From NCBI GenBank assembly GCA_016708315.1, contig JADJGC010000005.1, forward strand, positions 62,001-126,000: DNA of 64,000 nt, written 5' to 3'. Both the position numbers and the translations under genes were made by a program. The notes beneath the pieces were generated by a model. The model did no database searches, was not told the DNA's origin, and saw only the letters and a program-made list of their open reading frames with translations. Positions 43,724 to 51,931 of the stretch are shown one piece after another (position 1 is the stretch's first letter; every line of letters starts with the position of its first letter). This DNA is from a bacterium (lineage in GTDB: Bacteria; Zixibacteria; MSB-5A5; CAIYYT01).

Positions 43724-44341
43724 TCAATTCCGTCTTGGGGGCGGACTCCCACCGCCCCAAATGAATTCCCGCCCCCTCGCAAACGCCTGCAAATTCACCG
43801 CGACAAACTTCTCCTTCACCAGCGACTTGATCACATCCACCCACAGCTTCTCTTCAAACGGAAGCAGATTCGCCAGTACGCCGATCAAAATCGTATTCAC
43901 CAATCGCGGGTTGCCCAGTTCGCCCGCAATCTTGTCGGCTTCGACATCGATCACGTTATGCGCCTTGTTCTTCAAATCGGCAATCGCGTCCTCGGGATAG
44001 TGGAACTCCTTCGAAGAGGTCACAATCGCCGGCACCAAAGTCGTGTGCGACACAACCACCGTCCCCGTCTTCTTCATCCACCCGACAAAACGCAGCGCTT
44101 CGGCTTTTTCAAACCCCATCAAGAAATCAACTTCGCCCTGCTGTATCGTCGGCGAATAAACTTTCTTGCCGATCCGCACATGCGAGGTCACCACGCCGCC
44201 GCGTTGCGACATGCCGTGAATCTCCGACTTCTTGACATCCATCCCGGCGTTCATCGCCACCTGCGAGATGATCTCGCTCGCCAGAAGCACGCCCTGCCCG
44301 CCGACACCGACAATGAGAATATTGTAAAACTGTTCAGACAT
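43724..44341 (-). CDS. iorB: Indolepyruvate ferredoxin oxidoreductase, beta subunit
   Basis: 205 residues from Met 44341 (MSEQFYNILIVGVGGQGVLL), with GGAG seven bases upstream. This is the gamma-type domain of 2-oxoacid:ferredoxin oxidoreductases, with GVGGQGVLLASEIIS near the N-terminus and HGMSQRGGVVTSHVRIG. Together with IorA it oxidatively decarboxylates aryl pyruvates from aromatic amino acids to acyl-CoA while reducing ferredoxin. It starts 11 bases after the iorA stop. The C-terminus (GGGSPPPRRN) runs into unusual Pro/Arg codons and may be slightly altered. Confidence 0.93.
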   Translation of the reverse strand: MSEQFYNILIVGVGGQGVLLASEIISQVAMNAGMDVKKSEIHGMSQRGGVVTSHVRIGKKVYSPTIQQGEVDFLMGFEKAEALRFVGWMKKTGTVVVSHTTLVPAIVTSSKEFHYPEDAIADLKNKAHNVIDVEADKIAGELGNPRLVNTILIGVLANLLPFEEKLWVDVIKSLVKEKFVAVNLQAFARGREFIWGGGSPPPRRN

Positions 44342-44352
44342 TTCGTAACTCC

Positions 44353-46131
44353 TCACGCTTTCGCAAACTGGCTTTTGAGCAATATCGCCTCGGTCGGACA
44401 AATCTGCGCACACAACGTGCAGCCCGTACAGAGTGTCTCATCGATAATCGCTTTCGCATGCCCCCGCTCGTTGGTTTCGGTCGATGCCGCAATTGCCGGA
44501 CATGAAATCCGGAAACACGCCGAACAGCCGTTGCACAATTCCAGATCGATCTGATACGGCTCGTCCATGATCCGTTTCGGCATCAGCACGCACGGACGAC
44601 TTGTCAATATCACCGACGGTCCCGGCGTTGCCATCTGGCGTTTCACGCAAGAGAGCGTCGCATCAAAATCGTAGGCGTCAACTTCCTCGAAATTCTTCAC
44701 GCCGAGCGCTCTCACCAATTCCTGAATATCAGTCCGCCCGACCGGCTCGCCCATCAGCGTCTTGCCGGTGCCCGGATGTTCCTGCCCGCCCGTCATCGCC
44801 GTCGCGCGATTATCGAGAATGATCACAGTCACGTTCGATTGATTGTAGACCGCATCCAGCAATCCCGTAATCCCCGAATGGAAAAACGTCGAATCGCCGA
44901 TCACCGCCACTGTTCCCGTCGCCGAGCCCTGCACTTTCTCCATACCAATCGCATTCCCGATCGAAGCCCCCATGCAGATACAAGTATCCAGCGCATTCAG
45001 CGGCTTGAGTACCCCCAAGGTATAACAACCGATATCGCCGGTCACAGCAACACCGAGTTTTTTCAGCGCCATAAATGCCCCGCGATGCGGACACCCCGGG
45101 CACAAAACCGGCGGACGCGGGAACAAATCTTCCTGCGTAATCTCCGGCACGACAACCTTGTCAATCAGTCCTGCTTCCTTGAGACCCTTTGCCACTCGCG
45201 AGGGCGACAGCTCGCCCAGCGCGCCGAAGTACTTCTTCCCCTCAACTTTGACTCCGGCGGCTTTGATCTGATCTTCATACACCGGTTCAAGTTCTTCGAC
45301 GACGAGCGTGATATCATGCGCCGCCACAAACTGGCGGATACCTTCAAGCGGAAGCGGATAGCCGAACCCAATCTTGTAGTAGTCAAACTGCGGAGCAACT
45401 TCCTTGGCATATTGGTAGGCAACTCCGCCGGAGATAATCCCGACCTTGGAGCCGTTGGATTCGATGTAGTTAAATGGTGTTTGCTCGGAATACTTGGCGA
45501 GATCGATCAGCCTCTGCGCAACCACGACGTGACGAACCTTCGCATTCGAGGGAATCATCACATACTTTTCCGGATTCTTGACGAACTTTCGTTCCTGCGG
45601 TTGCAATGGCTCGATCACTTCGACAATCCCCATCGTATGCGAAATGCGCGTCGTCATCCTCAGCATCACCGGCGTATCAAAGCGCTCCGAAATCTCGTAC
45701 GCCGCCACCAGCATATCCTTCGACTCTTGCGAATCCGCCGGTTCCAGAAACGGGATATTCGCAAAGCGCGCGAAAATCCGGTTGTCCTGCTCATTCTGCG
45801 AAGAGTGCATCTCCGGGTCGTCCGCCGATACGAACACAAACCCGCCGTTGACACCGGTATATGCGAATGTCATCAGCGGATCAGCCGCGACATTCAGCCC
45901 GACATGCTTCATCGTCACCAGCGTCCGCGCTCCACCAATCGAAGCCCCGATTCCCACCTCGAAAGCCACCTTCTCATTCGGCGACCATTGCGAATACACC
46001 GAGCGGTGCCGTTCGGCCATGGTCTCGAGAATCTCCGTCGAGGGCGTCCCCGGATACCCGACCGCCATCTTGACCCCGGCCTCATAAGCTCCCCGAGCGA
46101 CTGCTTCGTTGCCCGACAAAAGTTGTTTCAT
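44353..46131 (-). CDS. iorA: Indolepyruvate ferredoxin oxidoreductase, alpha subunit
   Basis: 592 residues. Domains in order: pyrimidine-binding domain (LLSGNEAVARGAYEAGVKMA), transketolase-like middle part, TPP-binding domain (CPGCPHRGAFMAL, GDIGCYTLGVL, VIGDSTFFHSGITGLL), and two C-terminal 4Fe-4S motifs (CNGCSACFRISCP and CTGCTLCAQICP). It contains the thiamine pyrophosphate active site and passes electrons to ferredoxin. It is co-transcribed with iorB. The neighbouring butyrate kinase would allow ATP recovery if an acyl-CoA to acyl-phosphate step exists. Confidence 0.95.
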   Translation of the reverse strand: MKQLLSGNEAVARGAYEAGVKMAVGYPGTPSTEILETMAERHRSVYSQWSPNEKVAFEVGIGASIGGARTLVTMKHVGLNVAADPLMTFAYTGVNGGFVFVSADDPEMHSSQNEQDNRIFARFANIPFLEPADSQESKDMLVAAYEISERFDTPVMLRMTTRISHTMGIVEVIEPLQPQERKFVKNPEKYVMIPSNAKVRHVVVAQRLIDLAKYSEQTPFNYIESNGSKVGIISGGVAYQYAKEVAPQFDYYKIGFGYPLPLEGIRQFVAAHDITLVVEELEPVYEDQIKAAGVKVEGKKYFGALGELSPSRVAKGLKEAGLIDKVVVPEITQEDLFPRPPVLCPGCPHRGAFMALKKLGVAVTGDIGCYTLGVLKPLNALDTCICMGASIGNAIGMEKVQGSATGTVAVIGDSTFFHSGITGLLDAVYNQSNVTVIILDNRATAMTGGQEHPGTGKTLMGEPVGRTDIQELVRALGVKNFEEVDAYDFDATLSCVKRQMATPGPSVILTSRPCVLMPKRIMDEPYQIDLELCNGCSACFRISCPAIAASTETNERGHAKAIIDETLCTGCTLCAQICPTEAILLKSQFAKA

Positions 46132-46593
46132 CGTTATCTCGCTTTATGTAGAAAAGAACAAATCATCATACTAGCATCTTGTGACAGCATCGCGACCTGT
46201 CATCTCCCCTCGCCCGCTTGCGGCGAGATCAGGATGGTAGGAGCACCCCCACCACGTCATTCCCGCGACCTGTCCCGCGCTTTGGCGAGAAAGCGGCTGC
46301 CGAAGGCGTCCAGCTTCGCCTGGCGACCAACACACCCCGTCTTCGAGCCTCATCCGCCGCGGCGGATCGGCTCGAATCCACGAGACCGGCGTCCCTCAAG
46401 AGGGGGTCCCACGTCCGACGAAGGAGGACGCGGCTGCAAATCCGAAACAACCCTATCCGGTATCCACACCAGAATACTACATCCGATGTGAATCTTTTCA
46501 CAAATTAAGAGAATAACAGGATGAGAGCAACCCTTTTTTGTGGTGTTTTTAGACGGTTTTCGACTGTGTAGAACCGCCCAATAACTTCGAAAT
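46132..46593. repeat. Palindrome-rich noncoding region with a strong hairpin
   Basis: 460 bases between iorA and ettA without a credible gene. TTCGAGCC-TC-ATCCGCC / GCGGCGGAT-C-GGCTCGAA (46343-46376) is a nearly perfect 34-base palindrome. TCTCCCCTCGCC-CGCTTGC-GGCGAGA (46203-46229) is another. GTCATTCCCGCGA-type text between them resembles dispersed intergenic repeats of many genomes. The left part must contain the iorA promoter, which I could not place. Confidence 0.5.
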
Positions 46594-48273
46594 CTACCCC
46601 TTCACAATCTTCCGATACCGGTTCCGCCTATTCTCAAACGGCTTGCCGCCCAGCTCACGCTTGTGCCAATCTTCATACTCGCGATAGTTGCCCTCAAACC
46701 ACCGCACATTGCCCTCGCCTTCGAAGACGATCAAGTGCGTGCAGATACGATCAAGGAAAAACCGGTCGTGGCTGATTACCATCGCACAACCCTTGAAGTT
46801 CATAATCGCTTCTTCCAAGTTGCGCAGCATATTCACATCGAGATCGTTCGTCGGTTCGTCGAGTAGCAGCATATTCCCGCCCGCCTTGAGCACCTTTGCC
46901 AAATGCGCCCGATTGCGCTCACCGCCGGATAGCTCGTTCACCATCTTCTGCTGATCGGTGCCCTTAAACCCAAATCGCGCGAGATACTGCCGGATTGGGA
47001 CTTCCAGCTTGCCCAGCATCACATTGTCGAGGCCGTCGCCGATCTCTTCGATCAAACTCACATCCCCCTTAAACGAGTCGCGCTCCTGGTCAACATATGC
47101 CAGTTGCACCGTCGCTCCGACCGTGACCTCACCCGAGGTCGGCTTCTCCTGCCCGACAATCATCCGGAACATCGTCGTTTTGCCGGTGCCGTTGGGCCCC
47201 ACCAGACCGACAATCGCCGAACGCGGCACGATAAAATTCGCGCCCTTGAAAATCACCCGCTCGCCATATTGCTTGGACACATTCTTGAACTCGATCACCG
47301 ACTCGCCCAATTCCGGCCCCGGCGCAATCACGATATTCGCCCCGCCCTCTTTGGCGGCAGCCTCTTCGCGCGCGACCAACTGTTCATACTCGATGATGCG
47401 TGACCTGGTCAGTTCCTGCCGGTCGCGGTTCGACATCTTGATCCACGCCAGTTCGCGATTCAGCATCCGCGACCGCGGCGTCTCTTTCTTCTCATCACCG
47501 GTAATCTTCGAAAGCTTCTGCTCCAGCCATGACGTGTAATTCCCCGAATACGGGATTCCGTACCCGCCCTCAAGTTCCAGTATCCACTTGGTGATATTAT
47601 CGAGGAAATACCGGTCGTGCGTCACGATGATCACCGTCCCGGGATAATCCTTAAGTTGTTCTTCCAGCCAGTCAACTGTTTCGGCATCGAGATGGTTCGT
47701 CGGTTCGTCCAATAACAGCAGATCCGGCCGCTCCAATAGCGCTTTGCACAGCGCCACCCGCCGCTTCTCACCGCCCGACAGCGTATCAACAATGCGGTCA
47801 TCATCCGGAAGACACAACGCATCCGCCGCTTGACGAATCGCGACATCGAGATTCCAGGCGTCGGCGGCATCAAGCTGTTCCTGCAATTCCCCCAGACGAT
47901 CCATTAGCTTCTGCATCTTGTCGTCCGGCATCTCATCGCCCATCTTCGCTGTGATCTCGTTATATTCGTTCATCATCGTCGTAACCTTGCCGAACGCCTG
48001 CTCGACGACGGTGCGAACCGTAGCTTTTTCATCCAACAGCGGTTCTTGCATCACGATTCCGGAACGGAAATTGCCGATCAACTTCGCCGTCCCCTGATAG
48101 GCATCATCCAGACCCGCCATAATTTTGAGTACCGTCGATTTGCCCGAGCCGTTTTCGCCCACGATTCCGATTTTAGCACCGGGAAAGAAGCTCAGATTGA
48201 CGTTCCGCAAAACCTGCTTCTGTCCGTAGAACTTGTTCAACCCCAACATTGTAAAGATATATTGTTCAGCCAT
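46594..48273 (-). CDS. ettA: Energy-dependent translational throttle protein EttA (ABC-F)
   Basis: 559 residues (E. coli EttA 555). Two ABC domains without membrane parts: Walker A GENGSGKSTV and GPNGTGKTTMF, signatures LSGGEKRRVAL and LSGGERNRAHL, Walker B LLLLDEPTNHLD and MLLLDEPTNDLD. The EttA-type linker and PtIM region spans about residues 245-320. It binds the ribosomal E site and tunes the first peptide bond according to ADP/ATP. The gene is monocistronic. Confidence 0.95.
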   Translation of the reverse strand: MAEQYIFTMLGLNKFYGQKQVLRNVNLSFFPGAKIGIVGENGSGKSTVLKIMAGLDDAYQGTAKLIGNFRSGIVMQEPLLDEKATVRTVVEQAFGKVTTMMNEYNEITAKMGDEMPDDKMQKLMDRLGELQEQLDAADAWNLDVAIRQAADALCLPDDDRIVDTLSGGEKRRVALCKALLERPDLLLLDEPTNHLDAETVDWLEEQLKDYPGTVIIVTHDRYFLDNITKWILELEGGYGIPYSGNYTSWLEQKLSKITGDEKKETPRSRMLNRELAWIKMSNRDRQELTRSRIIEYEQLVAREEAAAKEGGANIVIAPGPELGESVIEFKNVSKQYGERVIFKGANFIVPRSAIVGLVGPNGTGKTTMFRMIVGQEKPTSGEVTVGATVQLAYVDQERDSFKGDVSLIEEIGDGLDNVMLGKLEVPIRQYLARFGFKGTDQQKMVNELSGGERNRAHLAKVLKAGGNMLLLDEPTNDLDVNMLRNLEEAIMNFKGCAMVISHDRFFLDRICTHLIVFEGEGNVRWFEGNYREYEDWHKRELGGKPFENRRNRYRKIVKG

Positions 48274-48583
48274 TCCTTGTTACTTTCGTGATTAAATCCA
48301 TTACCCACCGGAAAACCTGCTGTCTCCAGCCGGACACCCGGAATTTGAGAAGTCAAATGAATCGAATTAAGTCGCTGAAGTCAAGCGGATTGCGTCCACG
48401 GCGCTGCTTGTCGGCAGCCATACTTTACATCATGCAGCCCCGATTTAGATTAAATCGTTCCATTTAGTCAATTTTCTTTGCGCCTTCGTGTACGAATCAG
48501 AGTTTGCCTGACTCTGTAGTCTGACATTAAATGTCGAAGCTGCCGGACGTACCCAAGTATTTGGACAATCTCAGGAGGGAAAT
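48274..48583. other. Intergenic region with small hairpins
   Basis: 310 bases between the divergent ettA and lipoprotein genes. CAGAGT-TTGCCTG-ACTCTG (48498-48516) and GACATTAAATGTC (48523-48535) are perfect short inverted repeats about 50-85 bases before the lipoprotein start, possibly regulatory. GATTTAGATTAAATC near 48440 is a third. No gene was seen. Confidence 0.4.
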
Positions 48584-49087
48584 GTGAGATCATCAATGAA
48601 AAGAGTAGTACTGTCGTTGTTCGTCGGCGGCGTTCTTCAGTTGGCTTTTGCCGGCTGTTCAAGCCAATCGCCGATGGATCCTGCCTCAAGCGAGCCCATC
48701 TCCAACGCGTTGATCACCAATCGACCGGCCGTCGTCACCACAGCAGACGTCAATACCGGAACTCAAGCGCATCAAGGTACCGTTGATGCACGTACTGCAA
48801 CAGATTTCAGTGTACGGCCTGATCGTGACGAAGTCGAAATGGAATTGAGTTTCACCGGACTAATTGTCGGGTTTGATGTTGCAACTCAGACAATTCGTCT
48901 GATGGAAATGGAAGGCTCGTTCAAGACCTGGATCGGCCACGTAACAGAAAACACGGAAATGATCGGTTTGGACGGTGAAACTGTCCAGTTATCCGACTTT
49001 GGCGTCTGCAGCCAGGCGATTACTCGCGGCGAACAGATCGATGAAGACGAATTTACGATTAACTACTTGAAAATGAAGAACTTCTAA
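48584..49087 (+). CDS. Putative lipoprotein of unknown function
   Basis: 167 residues from GTG 48584, five bases after AGGAGG; ATG 48595 is an alternative. The signal peptide ends in the lipobox AFAGCSS (Cys about residue 25). A disordered Ser/Pro/Thr-rich stretch (about 26-75) precedes a small beta domain (ELSFTGLIVGFDVATQTIRL ... NTEMIGLDGETVQLSDF), similar in outline to DUF5666-type OB/SH3-like domains that carry a FTGxVxxxD-like pattern. It ends with its own terminator. Function unknown. Confidence 0.75.
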   Translation: MRSSMKRVVLSLFVGGVLQLAFAGCSSQSPMDPASSEPISNALITNRPAVVTTADVNTGTQAHQGTVDARTATDFSVRPDRDEVEMELSFTGLIVGFDVATQTIRLMEMEGSFKTWIGHVTENTEMIGLDGETVQLSDFGVCSQAITRGEQIDEDEFTINYLKMKNF

Positions 49088-49155
49088 GAATTGGTGACAC
49101 TCTGCTGACGGCGGCAAAATCATGAGCCGGCAGCGACGTTGGCAGTGATCCCCAT

Positions 49156-49186
49156 ACGGGTACAGGTAATTCTGTGCCCGTTTTTG
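49156..49186 (+). terminator. Terminator of the lipoprotein gene
   Basis: A 10-bp stem ACGGGTACAG / CTGTGCCCGT (one G-T pair) with loop GTAATT is followed by TTTTTG, 68 bases after the stop codon. Confidence 0.85.
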
Positions 49187-49295
49187 TTTACAGACGTTTT
49201 TTATCGAATTTTCTTAACTTATATTAAAAACTTGTTGACATGCTTCATAACACTCCATTAATTCGCCCCTTGTTTGATATGGGATTGTGAAAGGA

Positions 49296-49475
49296 TGCGC
49301 AAGCGTTGCTAACTTGATTGCGCATTCGACCAGATCTGATTGACAGTTCCGGATTGAAAAATCCGGGGGAAATGAAAACAATAAGCTAACTGAAGAAAAC
49401 AGCCTCGTCAGGATGGGTGCAAGCTAAGACAGCTTTCGCGTGTCCTTTTTTTTTAACCCATAACGTCGAGGTAAG
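49296..49475 (+). ncRNA. Structured 5' leader, possible cis-regulatory RNA
   Basis: The 300-base leader of the DUF4398-like gene contains several nested pairings. They are TGCGCAA / TTGCGCA (49296-49302 with 49318-49324), CCGGATT-GAAA-AATCCGG with a GNRA loop (49349-49366), CCTCG / CGAGG (49403-49407 with 49467-49471) enclosing ATGGGT / ACCCAT (49413-49418 with 49456-49461), and inside that a GACAGC-TTTC-GC-G-TGTC hairpin followed by nine T (49428-49454), a terminator-like element. AAGCT-AAGAC-AGCTT (49421-49435) is a mutually exclusive alternative. The layout suggests an attenuator or riboswitch ending 20 bases before the start codon. It does not match the common riboswitch classes I know. 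Confidence 0.4.
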
Positions 49476-49490
49476 AAAGGAAGTACCACC

Positions 49491-50090
49491 ATGAAGAAGG
49501 TATTGTTAGCCGTCATCGCTATTGCTCTATTAGTGATCGCTGGCTGTAGCAAGCCGCCGGAAGCCGAAATGGCTGCCGCTCAAAGTGCAATCAACAACGC
49601 GAAGGCCGCCGAAGCCGAGCAGTATGCTCCGCAGGCTTTCCGTATGCTGTCCGACTCCCTCAATGGCGCCAACGCCATGAAGACCGAACAGGATAACAAG
49701 TTTGCTTTGTTCCGCAGCTATGGCGACTCCAAAGCCATGTTTGAGCGCGTTGCTACCATGTCAACCGACGTGATCAACCAAGCCAATGCCGAAAAGGAAA
49801 GAGTGAAACAGGAAGTAACTGGAATGATGGCTGAGACTAAGACTCTGCTTGATTCCGCGATGGTCCTGCTTGACAAAGCTCCTCAAGGCAAAGACAACAA
49901 GGCCGAATTGGAACTGATTAAGAACGACCTTACCAATATTGGCTCCGAGTGGATGGTTGCCGAAGGCGACTTCAACGGCGGAAAGTACCTTGTCGCTCGT
50001 ACAAAGCTTGAATCAATCAAGTCGCGCATTGCCAGCATCACTGCTGAAATCTGCAAGGCGTACGAAGCCAAGGGCAAAAAGTGCATGTAG
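49491..50090 (+). CDS. Helical lipoprotein, DUF4398-like
   Basis: 199 residues. A lipoprotein signal (MKKVLLAVIAIALLVIAGCS, Cys about 19) is followed by an almost entirely alpha-helical, Ala/Lys/Glu-rich mature part. Its first half (AAQSAINNAKAAEAEQYAPQ ... LFRSYGDSKAMFE) resembles DUF4398 domains and is homologous to the N-terminal half of the L,D-transpeptidase encoded next. It probably sits on the inner leaflet of the outer membrane or outer leaflet of the inner membrane and may contact peptidoglycan enzymes. GAAAGGAAG precedes the start. A strong terminator separates it from the next gene, so it is transcribed on its own and probably abundantly. Confidence 0.8.
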   Translation: MKKVLLAVIAIALLVIAGCSKPPEAEMAAAQSAINNAKAAEAEQYAPQAFRMLSDSLNGANAMKTEQDNKFALFRSYGDSKAMFERVATMSTDVINQANAEKERVKQEVTGMMAETKTLLDSAMVLLDKAPQGKDNKAELELIKNDLTNIGSEWMVAEGDFNGGKYLVARTKLESIKSRIASITAEICKAYEAKGKKCM

Positions 50091-50123
50091 CACTTAGCCG
50101 ATACTAAAAAGGCGTGTATAACT

Positions 50124-50166
50124 TTGGGGGGACAACGGCAACGCTGTCCCCCCAATTGATTTTTTG
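50124..50166 (+). terminator. Strong terminator
   Basis: A perfect 11-bp stem TTGGGGGGACA / TGTCCCCCCAA with a 10-base loop is followed by TTGATTTTTT, 34 bases after the lipoprotein stop. Confidence 0.9.
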
Positions 50167-50210
50167 AATGCTAACGGTACATCCGTTGATTTACGTTGCG
50201 GGGATCAACA

Positions 50211-51287
50211 GTGCGCTACTTCAAACGAGCTACATTACTACTTATCGTCTTGTCTTCTCTGGTGCTATTGCTTTCCGGATGCGAAGACCCGCCGGTCATT
50301 AACTTAGAGAATGCCCGACAGGCACTCCGTTTAGCTGAAACCGCCGGAGCCTTGCGCTACGCCGAGATAATCTATCGCGATGCTGAACAGCTGGTTAACA
50401 CTGGTTGGATGGAAATGGCGAAACAAAACGGCCGCTTGGCGCCGTTCCGTGATTATGAAAACGCGGACTCGATTTTGTCAATGGCTTTACGCCGCGCTAA
50501 CGAAGCCAGGCAGAAGGCAATCGACAGTATCGAAACCGCACGCTCATCATCCGTTGCCGATTTGACCGAACTTAACGGCGAATTGAAGGAATGGAATGAA
50601 GCGTTGAATGGTTCATTAGTCAATTTTAACGTTCGTGATGACTGGCAGCGAGCGCGTCTCAATCTCGATATGGCCGAAAAGCTTATGGCAAACGGCGAAT
50701 TCGATGAGGCGAAAATCTCGATGATCAAGGCTCGCAATCTGCTCAAGCAGGTCGGCGCGGCGCTTGAATCTCATCAGGAAGACGAGTCGCGTCAAATCAG
50801 TGTCTGGCGCAGATGGGTTTCACAAACGCTGGAACAATCACGCGCGACCAATAGTTATGCTGTAATAGTGGACAAAGTGGCTCACAAGACCTATCTGATC
50901 AAGGGTGGAAGATTGATCCACACCTATGACTCTGAGCTAGGATACAACTCCGCTCGTCAGAAGCTATTTTCCGGTGATGCCGCCACTCCAGAAGGAATGT
51001 ATCGCGTCGTTAAAGAGAATAATCGCAGCAAGTTTTACCGGGCACTATTGATCGACTACCCTAACGGCTCGGATAAAAAGCGCTTCGCTGAGAACAAGCG
51101 AAAAGGCGTTATCTCCAAACGCGCCCGCATTGGCGGCTGGATAGAGATTCACGGCGAAGGCGGTAAGAACCGCGACTGGACTGAAGGTTGCGTTGCATTA
51201 ACCAATAAGGAAATGGACCACATTATGCAGTTCGTCTCCGTTGGCACTCCGGTAACAATTGTCAGAAAGTCAGACCAATGGCCGTAA
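50211..51287 (+). CDS. Lipoprotein L,D-transpeptidase with N-terminal DUF4398-like helical domain
   Basis: 358 residues from GTG 50211, six bases after GGGGA. A lipoprotein signal ends LLLSGCED. A helical domain (about 25-205) shares the pattern of the preceding lipoprotein (ARQALRLAETAGALRYAEI, then APFRDYENADSILSMALRRA). A YkuD domain follows (about 215-355; YAVIVDKVAHKTYLIKGGRL, TPEGMYRV, and the active site IEIHGEGG ... WTEGCVAL with catalytic Cys). YkuD enzymes make 3-3 crosslinks in peptidoglycan or attach proteins to it. It overlaps the next gene by ten bases. The domain fusion next to a stand-alone copy of the helical domain suggests the two proteins work at the same site. Confidence 0.88.
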   Translation: MRYFKRATLLLIVLSSLVLLLSGCEDPPVINLENARQALRLAETAGALRYAEIIYRDAEQLVNTGWMEMAKQNGRLAPFRDYENADSILSMALRRANEARQKAIDSIETARSSSVADLTELNGELKEWNEALNGSLVNFNVRDDWQRARLNLDMAEKLMANGEFDEAKISMIKARNLLKQVGAALESHQEDESRQISVWRRWVSQTLEQSRATNSYAVIVDKVAHKTYLIKGGRLIHTYDSELGYNSARQKLFSGDAATPEGMYRVVKENNRSKFYRALLIDYPNGSDKKRFAENKRKGVISKRARIGGWIEIHGEGGKNRDWTEGCVALTNKEMDHIMQFVSVGTPVTIVRKSDQWP

Positions 51288-51931
51288 AGAAAGTCCTGCT
51301 GATCGTAATTCTGCCGGTGTTCACCATCGCCGCCATTGTGCTGTTTGCCTTGGCGATCAATCGCGAGAAGCCGGAAGTTATCGCCGAAGGCTATTCTGTC
51401 GACACGCTCTCGACCGAATTGCCGGATGAGGAGAAGAAAGCCAAGAAGGAACTCGAAACCGCCCGCAAAACGCTCGACAAGTTAACTCCGGCGAAACCGT
51501 ACATTGTCATCGACACGCATGCCAATCGAATCTACATGCGCACGAAGGACAAGATTATCCTGGATGCCCGTTGCTCGACTGGTTCAGGCGGCGAATTGAT
51601 TGACTCAATCACAGGCCGTCGCTGGATATTCGATACGCCAAGGGGAATTTTCAAGATCCGACGCAAAGTCACGGAACCTTGGTGGCGCAAGCCGGACTGG
51701 GCGTTTATCGAAGAAGGCGAAGCAGTGCCCAAGAAGGAAGCGGACCGCCTTGACCCTAACGTCATGGGTGATTATGCGCTCGACTTTGGCGATGGGTTCT
51801 TCATACATGGAACAATCTACGAAAGACTCCTGGGAGTGAACGTCACTCACGGCTGTGTGCGTCTTGGTAGCGAAGACCTTGACTCCCTCTACAAGCAGAC
51901 GCCGATAGGAACTTATGTCTACATTTTCTAA
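51278..51931 (+). CDS. Membrane-anchored L,D-transpeptidase (YkuD)
   Basis: 217 residues. One N-terminal membrane anchor (VLLIVILPVFTIAAIVLFAL) and a short charged coil (ELPDEEKKAKKELETARKTL) precede a YkuD domain (about 75-217; YIVIDTHANRIYMRTKDKII, TPRGIFKIRRKV, active site FFIHGTIYERLLGVNVTHGCVRL with Cys about 201; motif given in pieces: HG, then THGCVRL). All catalytic residues are present. It overlaps the preceding transpeptidase gene by ten bases and the following gene by 17, so the three are coupled. Confidence 0.9.
   Translation: MAVKKVLLIVILPVFTIAAIVLFALAINREKPEVIAEGYSVDTLSTELPDEEKKAKKELETARKTLDKLTPAKPYIVIDTHANRIYMRTKDKIILDARCSTGSGGELIDSITGRRWIFDTPRGIFKIRRKVTEPWWRKPDWAFIEEGEAVPKKEADRLDPNVMGDYALDFGDGFFIHGTIYERLLGVNVTHGCVRLGSEDLDSLYKQTPIGTYVYIF

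Noticed and set aside
44776..46491. Long plus-strand frame opposite iorA (571 codons)
   Set aside because: It is antisense to iorA, rich in Arg and His with no domain, and caused by the GC-biased codon use of iorA.
49240..49490. Cyclic di-GMP, cyclic di-AMP or cobalamin riboswitch in the leader of the helical lipoprotein gene
   Set aside because: None of the conserved core strings of these classes is present; only generic hairpins are, so it is reported as an unassigned structured leader.
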